In this document: positions 1-6,700 of the stretch, in pieces
Position numbering within the stretch: the stretch's first letter is position 1
Layout: each line of letters opens with the position of its first letter
NCBI GenBank assembly: GCA_965602635.1
Contig: CBFCZU010000108.1
Coordinates: forward strand, 1-14,093
DNA length: 14,093 nucleotides
Direction of reading: 5' to 3'
Source of the DNA: CBFCZU01 sp965602635
Lineage (GTDB): Bacteria > Planctomycetota > Phycisphaerae > SM23-33
Notes under the pieces: generated by a model
The model's input: only the letters and a program-made list of their open reading frames with translations
The model's database searches: none
Told to the model about the DNA's origin: nothing
Position numbers and translations under genes: made by a program

Positions 1-15
1 GAGGAGGAAGCGGGC

Positions 16-771
16 ATGCGTCACATTCGATCATATTGTCTCTGTCTTGCAGTACTGTGTGGCCTGGGCGTTGGTTGCACCAATCGGCATATGACAACCG
101 TCGAGGACGATCCTAGAGCCGCGTTTCTGGAGGATATGAATGCGATTGCGGCATATCCCAAGGCCGGCATCGTGCTCATCGGCTGCCGTATTTGCCAAGG
201 AAGCGAGGCCACAGGTCTATTCGAATTCAGCCGACGTACACAGGGGTGGGCTGGTTGTAGTGAGGGGACGAATGCCCCGCACTTCATCATCAAGACGGAC
301 GTTCCTTTGCTCGTCTGCAACCGGAAACTCCTGGAGGTCGGCGCCAAGTCATATCAGCAGTTCCCGGTGGTTGACGCGATTCAGAAGATGAAGTCTGGCC
401 ACTTCTCAAAGGAGAGCTACTTGGACGGGACCCCCGTCATGGTATCGCTACGCTGGAGGCAAGACGGGCGGCTACATGAAGTGCCGTTCGAGCGGTGCTT
501 CTTGGAGAAGGCTCTCGCGCCAAACGGTGAGGAGATCGTCAAGCCCTTCACGCCTCACTTTGTCTATCATGGCTCTGGGGTGCTCAACCTGGACAAGAAC
601 TACGGGTGCCTAGTATGCCAGCAGGATTGCTCCGGCGGCCTGATCTGCAACAATCAAGGAACATGCGTCAAGCCGGTGCCAATTCTCAAACCAAACTGGG
701 AGACGTTGCCTCCGAAGGGCCAATTGGTTGCCCTTGTCGTCTATGTCATGCCGGAGCGCGGAGCTGAGTAG
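16..771 (+). CDS. Cysteine-rich exported protein, possible lipoprotein, YdjY-like
   Basis: This 251-aa protein begins with a signal peptide (basic MRHIR, then a hydrophobic stretch to about residue 20) ending in GLGVGC at residues 16-21. Cys21 could be lipidated, but position -3 is Gly rather than the usual Leu, so the lipobox is weak. The middle part (LLEVGAK, then DGTPVMVSLRWRQDGRLHEV) and the later YHGSG followed by GCLVCQQDCSGGLICNN recall YdjY-domain proteins common in planctomycetes. That match is from memory and is an inference. The C-terminal half has a cluster of five cysteines (GC-VC-DC-IC-TC), which suits disulfides or metal binding outside the cytoplasm. A GAGGAGG Shine-Dalgarno at 1-7 lies 8 bases before the ATG. 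GC content is visibly lower than in genes after 1143, which suggests transfer. The next gene starts immediately after its stop. It is real as a gene; its function is unknown. Confidence 0.75.
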   Translation: MRHIRSYCLCLAVLCGLGVGCTNRHMTTVEDDPRAAFLEDMNAIAAYPKAGIVLIGCRICQGSEATGLFEFSRRTQGWAGCSEGTNAPHFIIKTDVPLLVCNRKLLEVGAKSYQQFPVVDAIQKMKSGHFSKESYLDGTPVMVSLRWRQDGRLHEVPFERCFLEKALAPNGEEIVKPFTPHFVYHGSGVLNLDKNYGCLVCQQDCSGGLICNNQGTCVKPVPILKPNWETLPPKGQLVALVVYVMPERGAE

Positions 772-1023
772 ATGATCCTTGCGTCCCTATCTGCAGTTCC
801 CCGAGGGGGACGGTTCTCTAACCAGTGGATCATCGACCAGCGTTGGCGTAAACGACTTGGCCTCCGACAAGACGACCAATTGACAGCCCGTGAATTATGT
901 TTTCACATTCGACACCGTGCCGACGCCATCGAAGATATTTATCGGGAGATTCCCTCTGACAGAACTGGAGAAAGGCAGGCCAAGCTGCAAAGGGGAATCG
1001 CCGAGTTCCTGGAAGAGCCATGA
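772..1023 (+). CDS. Small hypothetical protein (83 aa)
   Basis: The ATG directly follows the TAG of the preceding gene, so the two would be translationally coupled. The GGAG in the end of that gene could act as ribosome-binding site. The product is 83 aa, charged, with no signal peptide or membrane segment. Residues from about 20 to the end (WRKRLGLRQDD, then HRADAIEDIYREI and GERQAKLQRGIAEFLEE) look mostly helical. No family is recognised. Base composition matches the preceding gene rather than the GC-rich genes further on. The alternative is that it is a chance open frame; coupling and composition favour a gene. Confidence 0.5.
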   Translation: MILASLSAVPRGGRFSNQWIIDQRWRKRLGLRQDDQLTARELCFHIRHRADAIEDIYREIPSDRTGERQAKLQRGIAEFLEEP

Positions 1024-1068
1024 GCATCTTTTCAACCAGAAGGCTTGAACCGTAGGAGCCAGCCGAAG

Positions 1069-1119
1069 AACCGACCGGAGGCGACGCTTGACAGCGCGCC
1101 TCAGCCGCAACGTTGTGAG
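1069..1119 (+). other. attC-like fold-back element, copy 1
   Basis: This lies between the 83-aa gene and the metal transporter gene. A stem GAGGCG/CGCCTC (1078-1083 with 1097-1102) continues past an unpaired A (1084) into CGCT/AGCG (1085-1088 with 1093-1096), with loop TGAC. Outside it, 1072-1076 and 1103-1107 pair on the bottom strand, with two G.T wobbles. The 3' side ends in a GTT box (1112-1114). GGAGGCGA and the flank 1098-1119 recur in copy 2 (19 of 22 bases identical in the flank), while the inner stem and loop differ. An integron attC site would look like this, but the 5' R box is poor here: only AAC at 1069-1071 could match GTT. It could instead be another structured RNA or DNA repeat. 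Confidence 0.4.
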
Positions 1120-1142
1120 CATCAAGAAAGGGACGAAATGAG

Positions 1143-1853
1143 ATGAGCGAACTGGCGATCATCGTCGTGGCATCATGGCTGGCGGGCGGGACCGCTTTCA
1201 TCGGCGGGGTCGTCGCGCGGTTCGAAGGCACGGCGGAGACGGAAGCAAAGCGGGAAATCATCCACGGCGTGGTGGCTTTCGGCGGAGGAATCCTCGTCGC
1301 TGCTGTTGCTTTTGCCCTGGCGCCTGAGGGAATTGCCGCCTTAGGGCCCGTCAGCCTCGCAGCCACCTTCTGCCTTGGCGGCATCGCGTTCTGCATCCTC
1401 GACGCCGCACTCAGCCGGCGAGGCGGGACAAAGGCTCAGTTCATGGCGATGCTGATGGACTTCGTGCCGGAAGCGATCTCCCTGGGCGCTGTGTTCGGGC
1501 ACAACCGTCGCCTCGGCATTCTGCTCGCCGCGTTCATCGGCGCGCAGAACCTGCCCGAAGGCTTCAACTCCTTCCGAGAAATCGTGGCGTCGGGGGCCAA
1601 ACCTCGCAGGGCGCTTGCCGCCCTCCTGGCGATCAGTGTGCTCGGCCCGATCGCCGCGTGCATCGGATTCTTTTTCCTTCAGGACAAGGCCGGCTTGACC
1701 GCGGGCATCATGACCTTCGCGGCCGGAGGGATTCTGTACCTTATCTTTCAGGACATTGCTCCACAGTCGAAGATGCAGCGGCATTGGGCTCCGCCGCTCG
1801 GCGCCGTCTTGGGTTTTGTCGTTGGGATGATCGGCAAGAAGTTGATTGGCTGA
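1143..1853 (+). CDS. ZIP-family divalent metal transporter
   Basis: This 236-aa integral membrane protein has about eight hydrophobic segments: near residues 3-24, 40-66, 68-88, 97-117, 123-140, 158-178, 186-208 and 214-232. Segment four carries MDFVPEAISLG (Asp106, Pro109, Glu110) and segment five carries QNLPEGF (Gln135, Asn136, Pro138, Glu139). These are the positions of the metal-site motifs of ZIP transporters, which move zinc, iron or manganese into the cytoplasm. The histidines usual at these two sites are replaced by Asp and Gln, as I recall from some bacterial ZIP subfamilies; metal specificity cannot be read from the sequence. The ATG has a purine-rich site (AAAGGGACGA) just upstream. 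The gene lies between two attC-like elements, so it could be a mobile cassette. Assignment to ZIP is fairly secure. Confidence 0.8.
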   Translation: MSELAIIVVASWLAGGTAFIGGVVARFEGTAETEAKREIIHGVVAFGGGILVAAVAFALAPEGIAALGPVSLAATFCLGGIAFCILDAALSRRGGTKAQFMAMLMDFVPEAISLGAVFGHNRRLGILLAAFIGAQNLPEGFNSFREIVASGAKPRRALAALLAISVLGPIAACIGFFFLQDKAGLTAGIMTFAAGGILYLIFQDIAPQSKMQRHWAPPLGAVLGFVVGMIGKKLIG

Positions 1854-1865
1854 GGCGAAAGGCGG

Positions 1866-1931
1866 CTCCCACCGCGTCGGCTGGAGGCGATCCCGATGTT
1901 CATCGGGACGCCTGAGCCGCGACGTTGGGAG
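1866..1931 (+). other. attC-like fold-back element, copy 2 (long hairpin)
   Basis: This begins 12 bases after the transporter stop. Nested pairs are: CTCCCACCG (1866-1874) with CGTTGGGAG (1923-1931), 8 of 9; CGGCT (1878-1882) with AGCCG (1915-1919); AGGCG (1885-1889) with CGCCT (1909-1913); an unpaired A1890; then TCCCGATG (1891-1898) with CATCGGGA (1901-1908). The outer boxes are separated by 3-nt unpaired spacers on each arm, and both extra bases (one G of 1883-1884, and A1890) lie on the 5' arm. This is the plan of an integron attC site: R boxes, unpaired spacer, L boxes, extrahelical bases, variable tip. The GTT at 1924-1926 matches the conserved core, but R' lacks the final pyrimidine. 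A terminator is less likely because no T-run follows. Confidence 0.45.
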
Positions 1932-1961
1932 ATCCCGGTTGAAGGGCGAGGTGTTTGGAAC

Positions 1962-3149
1962 ATGGACACGGTCAAGGACGTCCTGCACGCGACGGCGTTC
2001 CGGAAGATCGACGTTGAGAATCTGCTCAATCCCGACAATCCCTCATGGGTCAGGTTCGACCCGGTCCTGGGCTATGTGCCCGACGACATCGTGATGAAGG
2101 ACGGCGCCGGCTCGCGCCGCTCGACCTACACGTTCGAGCCGCCCGGCCAGCGGCGGGTGATCAACGGCGCCGACCTGCCGTGCCGCATCAACACCTACGG
2201 CGACAGCTTCACCATGTGCCAGCAGGTCAGCGACGGCGAGACGTGGCAGGAATACCTCGCCGCCCACATCTGCGAGCCGATCCGCAACTTCGGCAACGGC
2301 GGCTACGGCGTGTATCAGGCCTACCGCCGGGCGCTGCGGATGGAGGCGACCGACTGCTCGGCCGAGTATGTCATCCTGGGCATCTACGACGACGATCACA
2401 TACGCAACCTCGACGCCGCCCGGTGGATCCGGACCGAGTGGCCCAGAAGGGGCCGCCGGGATGCCGCCCCATTGCCCATGCACGGGCTGCCCTGGGCACA
2501 CGTCCGGTTTGATCTGGAGAGGGGACGCTTCGTGGAGCGGCCGGGGGTCTGCCAGACGGCCGACGACCTCCGCGCCCTGTGCGATCCGGACCACTTTTAC
2601 GAGACGTTCAAGGACGATCCGATCGTCAGGCTCTTCGTGCTTCGCATCGGGGGGCGGGTTGACGAGGTGGACGACCTTCAGGCGCTCGCGGCCGCGCTCG
2701 ACCTCGACGTCGACCTGAAGGACCCGGCCAAGAGGGCCGATGACGCCGCGCGGCTGCACCTGGCCTGCGGGCTCAAGTCCACCGAGTTCATCCTCGACGA
2801 GATGCGCTCGTGGGCCGGGAAACAGGGCAAGAAGCTGATGGTGGTCCTGTTCTACGCCGACTCGGAGATTCGCAAGCTGGCGGAGGACGACTGGCGTCTC
2901 GACCGGTCGCTGCTGGATTACCTCGACCGCAACGGCGTGCCCTACGTGGACATTCTGCGGAAGCACGCGTCGGATTTCGGGTCGTTCAACGCGCCGTTCG
3001 AGGAGTATGCCGGGCGGTACTACGTTCGCGCCGCGGGCGCGGCCGTGTTCGGGCACTACAGTCCCGCCGGCAACCTGTTCGCGGCCATGAACATGACGGA
3101 GGAAGTCGTCAACTGGCTCGACCCGAAGCCTCCGGCGTACCGGCCATAG
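1962..3149 (+). CDS. SGNH/GDSL-type hydrolase-like protein
   Basis: This 395-aa protein has the block I motif TYGDSFT, with the candidate nucleophile Ser82. A Gly-rich block II follows (NFGNGGYGVYQA), then a block III-like VILGIYDDDHIRN, and a C-terminal GHYSPAGN that could hold the catalytic His. SGNH enzymes are esterases, lipases or carbohydrate O-acyl-ester hydrolases or transferases. The Asp usually two or three residues before that His is Phe or Val here, so activity is uncertain. No signal peptide is evident from this start. I chose ATG 1962, which has GAGG at 1948-1951. An in-frame ATG at 1896 has a good GGAGG (1883-1887), but both lie inside a strong hairpin, and that start would run the gene through the attC-like element. 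Composition is GC-rich like the downstream genes. The family is fairly likely; the substrate is unknown. Confidence 0.7.
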   Translation: MDTVKDVLHATAFRKIDVENLLNPDNPSWVRFDPVLGYVPDDIVMKDGAGSRRSTYTFEPPGQRRVINGADLPCRINTYGDSFTMCQQVSDGETWQEYLAAHICEPIRNFGNGGYGVYQAYRRALRMEATDCSAEYVILGIYDDDHIRNLDAARWIRTEWPRRGRRDAAPLPMHGLPWAHVRFDLERGRFVERPGVCQTADDLRALCDPDHFYETFKDDPIVRLFVLRIGGRVDEVDDLQALAAALDLDVDLKDPAKRADDAARLHLACGLKSTEFILDEMRSWAGKQGKKLMVVLFYADSEIRKLAEDDWRLDRSLLDYLDRNGVPYVDILRKHASDFGSFNAPFEEYAGRYYVRAAGAAVFGHYSPAGNLFAAMNMTEEVVNWLDPKPPAYRP

Positions 3150-3152
3150 CCG

Positions 3153-3259
3153 ACAGGCTCGGAGTGACGGCACAATTACTGTCCGGGGGACCGTGGGGAA
3201 GTTGGCGGGCGAACCGCCGCAGTTGCGTGATACTCGGCCACAGGCTCGTGCTGACGGCA
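3153..3259. repeat. Short direct repeat in a convergent intergenic gap
   Basis: A 20-base segment at 3153-3172 (ACAGGCTCG, 3 variable bases, TGACGGCA) recurs at 3240-3259 with 17 of 20 identical. The pair flanks the gap between the SGNH gene and the - strand 149-aa gene. Between the copies are a small GTCC-GGG-GGAC inverted repeat and a 5-bp GC hairpin (GGCGG/CCGCC, 3204-3208 with 3214-3218) without a T-run. No gene is visible in the gap. Confidence 0.4.
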
Positions 3260-3264
3260 GGGGG

Positions 3265-3714
3265 CTAGGCCGGGTGATCCAGGGCGTACTGCTCGCGGCG
3301 GGACATCAGCTTCGTCCAGATCGCCGCGGGCACGAGCGACTTGACGGCCTCGTAAACGCCCCTCACGGTTTCGGGCTCCTTGATGAGGTACGGCACCACG
3401 AACCGCTGCCCGTCGGCGACGATCTGGACCGACTCCAGGCTGCTTCCCACCGGGTCGTCGTCAACCTCCGCCCAGGTTTGCCTGAGCAGCCCTTTCTCCA
3501 CGATCATTGCGTGGAGCCCGCGCAGCGCTTCGGCCTCGACCTCGAACGTCTCGGTCCACACGGGCGGATCGTGCATCGGGTAATCGGGCCAGAAGACGAT
3601 CCTTCCCTCACCGCCCCGGCTGACGTGAATCTCGTATTCGTAATGGTGAGGGGGCGGCAGCGAGCCCTCCCGCCACTCGTATCGGAGGCTGAAGTCACTC
3701 GGCATCGGCTGCAT
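3265..3714 (-). CDS. Hypothetical protein (149 aa)
   Basis: A soluble 149-aa protein without signal peptide or membrane segment. Features visible: an acidic-aromatic N-terminal half (FSLRYEWREGS, then HHYEYEIHV and IVFWPDYPMHDPP), which looks like beta strands, and a helical C-terminal part (PETVRGVYEAVKSLVPAAIW). No family is recognised. I chose ATG 3714 because AAGGG lies 8 bases upstream. A TTG at 3735 would add seven residues, and ATG 3705 has no suitable site. It starts 58 bases after the stop of the macroglobulin gene on the same strand, so it is probably co-transcribed. Its role in relation to that protein is unknown. Confidence 0.65.
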   Translation of the reverse strand: MQPMPSDFSLRYEWREGSLPPPHHYEYEIHVSRGGEGRIVFWPDYPMHDPPVWTETFEVEAEALRGLHAMIVEKGLLRQTWAEVDDDPVGSSLESVQIVADGQRFVVPYLIKEPETVRGVYEAVKSLVPAAIWTKLMSRREQYALDHPA

Positions 3715-3734
3715 CAGCGCGACCCTTGGTGTCA

Positions 3735-3773
3735 ACCGGCCTGACGTTTCCGCCGCAGCGTCCGGCGGCCGGT
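3735..3773 (-). other. Overlapping alternative hairpins at the operon junction
   Basis: Two mutually exclusive stems can form just past the macroglobulin stop codon. One pairs CCGCCG (3750-3755) with CGGCGG (3763-3768). The other pairs ACCGGCC (3735-3741) with GGCCGGT (3767-3773, touching the stop codon), plus GACG (3743-3746) with CGTC (3759-3762). No T-run follows on the - strand, so this is not a classic terminator. It could stabilise the upstream mRNA or attenuate reading into the 149-aa gene. Confidence 0.35.
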
Positions 3774-6700
3774 CAGTCCTTGATTCCCAGCTTCATCTCG
3801 TCGGAGTTGGCCTTCAACTCGGGGGCGTACATGGCGCTGGCCTTGGTGGGCAGGGCGCTGAACTTGCCCGGTATCTCCGCCCGCAGGCGGTAGCTGACGG
3901 AGTGCTTGCCCCGGGCCAGGCGCCTCACGAAGAACGTCACCCGCTCGTCGCGGAACTCCACGTACGCGCCCATCTCGTTGCCGGTGTAGCCGCTGCGGAC
4001 CTCGACGGCCTCGCAGCCGGCGGCCTTCATGTCCTCGAACAGGATGTACTCGTAATCGTTCTTGCTCTCGATGACCAGCTCGACCTCGATCAGGTCGCCG
4101 CTGGTGAGCATCTCGCCGTCCTTTATCGGAACGCGCTTGTACTTCTCGACCTTCTTGTCCACCACCTGCCCGCGGCTGCCGGAGTCCTTGACGGTCTTGT
4201 CCACGCGGACCAGCTTGTAGTAGTCGCGGTTGACCTTGATCTCCAGACCGGCGCGGCTGATCGGGTCCTCCAGCGTGAAGTTGGTCAGGTAGGCGTTGTA
4301 GTAAAGCGGCCCGGTGCCCTTCTTCCGCAGCTCGATCCTGTGCTTGCCGGTGGTGACGGCCTTGCCGGTCAGCACCAGCTTGTTGTCGAAGCTGAAGATG
4401 TTGGCGCCGGTGATCTTCACTTCCTTGGCCTTCTTGCCGTCGAGCAGGATCTCGACGGTCATGTCCGGCTTGTCCTCGCCGGTGGCCTTGATGTAGTCGG
4501 CGAACGCCTCGACGATGATCGACGTGTCGCGGGTGCTGTTCCAGTAGGTGGCGTGGCGGCGGTTGTTCAGCAGGTACTTCACCAGGCGCGAGGCCTTCGC
4601 GCTCTTGGGCTGGACGGCCGCCAGCAGCTTCAGGTAATAGCCCTGGGCCTCGTACTCGCTGCCGTACCAGTACCACCAGTAGCCCTGCGGCAGCTTCAGC
4701 CAGGCGGTCTGGTTCTCGTCGTCCTGGACGAGGAACTGCTCGACGTTGCGGATGAGCATGTCGCGCTCGGCCTTGTGGCCCATCTTGTGCAGCGCCAGGC
4801 CGAACATGGCCTTGGAGTAAACGGCCAGGTTGTTGCGGTCGCGGTAGAGGAACTTGCGCATCTCGGCGTCGTCGGACTTCTCGTCCACCAGGACCATGTA
4901 AACGAATGCGTCGAGGTTGTCGGCGCTGCGCTTGTGCTGGCGGTGCTTCTTTGGCAACTTCAGCCGGCGGACCTGCTCGACCTGGTATGTCTTGAGCCAC
5001 TTGACGCCGCGCTCGAGGACGCCGGGGACCATGGCGACGTCGCAGTCGCGGGCGATCTGCAGCCCGTGGACGACCACGGCGGTGGTGTGCGGCCAGGAGC
5101 GCTGGCGCCACCCGCTGAACCACCCCCACCCGCCGTCGGAGTTCTGCATGCTGGTCAGCCGGGCAAGCCCCGCCCTGACCATCCTGCGGACCTCGGCCTC
5201 GTCGAATACGGGGTTGCGCGCGACCCACTTCGTGCCGTTCCAGCGCTTCTGCTTGATGAGGCGCTGCCAGTCCTTCTGGCGCTTGACGTCGTCGCCGATC
5301 TCCTGGGCGTTGAGGTTGGTGCGCTTGTCCTTGACGTCCTTGAGGTCCAGGCCCATGCGCAGCAGCACCTTCTGGGTGATGACGGTCGGCAGGAAGCGGT
5401 TGAGCGTCTGCTCGGTGCAGCCGTAGGGGTAGTCAACCATGTATGGCAGGGCGTCAACCATTGCCCCGGCCAGCGTGGGCGAGTAGCGGACCTCCAGGCG
5501 GCTCTGGGCCGGGCGGCGCTCCTTGGGCACGTTCACGTCGATTACGCCGGCGGTCTTCTCGGGGCGGATGACGCCGCAGAAGCTCTCGGTCTTGAGCATC
5601 CCGTGGACGTACACGGGGAAGTCCATCGCCATCGCGTCGGACTCCTCGTCGGTCAGGGCCTTCATCGTGATCTTGGCCGTGCCCTCCTCGACGACCTTGA
5701 CGCGCCAATCCACGCGCTTCTCGCCGTTTGCTTCGACTTCTACAGTCTGCGTTCTTGGATCGCCGGCAATCTTATAGTCGGAAAGGACGAGGAGTGTTTT
5801 TCCTTCCAGTTCCAGAACAACCTTTACCCTCTTCTTGGTCTTGAGGTAGTTGTGCACGTTGGCCGAGAGGACGACCTCGTCCTTCTGGACGAAGAACCGC
5901 GGCGCCTGGAGGCGGATGATCAGGTCCTTTGTGGTGACGACCTCGACGGTTCCCTCTCCGCAGCGCGTGCCTGCGCCCATGGCCCAGACGCGGGCTTTCC
6001 AGGTGGTGAGGTTCTCCGGCATGGTCAGCTCGACCTCGGCCGTTCCTCCGTCGGCCACCAGAGCGCCGGCCCAGAAGGCCGTGTCGGCGAACTTGGTTCG
6101 GACGGTGGGCTCGACGGTCGGCTGCTCGGCCGCGGACGCGGCCAGGCCGTCGGCCCCGGCCTTGTCCGCGCGGACGGCCTTGGCGGCGTTGAGGACGATC
6201 CCCTCCATCATCATGCCGGGCGCCGGCGGGGCGCCGCCTTTGCCCCCACCGCGGAAGCGGGCGCGGCGCTGCAGCCCGAAGCGGGCCTCCCCGGCCTGGA
6301 GGTCCCGGTCGCCCAGCTCGTCGGCCACCGAGCGCCCGAACACGCCCAGGAAGGCCATCGCGATCTCCTTGGGGGCGGTCAGGTTGGACGAGCGTTTACT
6401 CAGCGAGGTCTCCGTCCGCGGGCGGTGCTGGCGGCGCCACTTCCAGAAGAACTCCTTGATCTCCTTGACGTTGGAGCCGCCTGAGATGTACTCGACGGCC
6501 TTGTCGTAAATGCTCACCACCACCGAGCCGGTTATCGGCTCGCCCGTGGAGTCGGTAATCTTCAGCGCGATCTTGGCCTTCTGGCCGGGCTTGTACTTCT
6601 CGGCGGAGGGCTTGACCTCGACCTTGATGATCCGGCTCTCGGGCGGGACGATCACCTCGCGCGTCTCGGTGTGGACCTTGCCGCCCGAGACGGTGAACGC

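Noticed and set aside
1060..1140. Metal-responsive riboswitch (yybP-ykoY, NiCo or fluoride type) ahead of the ZIP gene
   Set aside because: The conserved core sequences I know for these classes are absent, and the related copy 2 lies ahead of a non-transport gene.
830..1396. 188-codon - strand frame across the intergenic region and the transporter start
   Set aside because: It overlaps the 83-aa gene, the attC-like element and the ZIP coding start, and shows no domain or signal.
1896..1961. Earlier start for the SGNH-like gene
   Set aside because: The ATG and its GGAGG lie inside a strong hairpin and within the attC-like element; ATG 1962 has its own GAGG and starts a more plausible N-terminus. 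Not excluded.
2043..3173. 376-codon open frame opposite the SGNH-like gene
   Set aside because: It reads through the complement of recognisable SGNH motifs and has Val/Arg/Gly/Asp antisense composition.
3902..6484. 860-codon open frame on the + strand opposite the macroglobulin gene
   Set aside because: Its composition (Val, Leu, Asp, Gly, His rich, no domain) is what GC-rich third positions give on the opposite strand, and the - strand protein has clear family motifs throughout.
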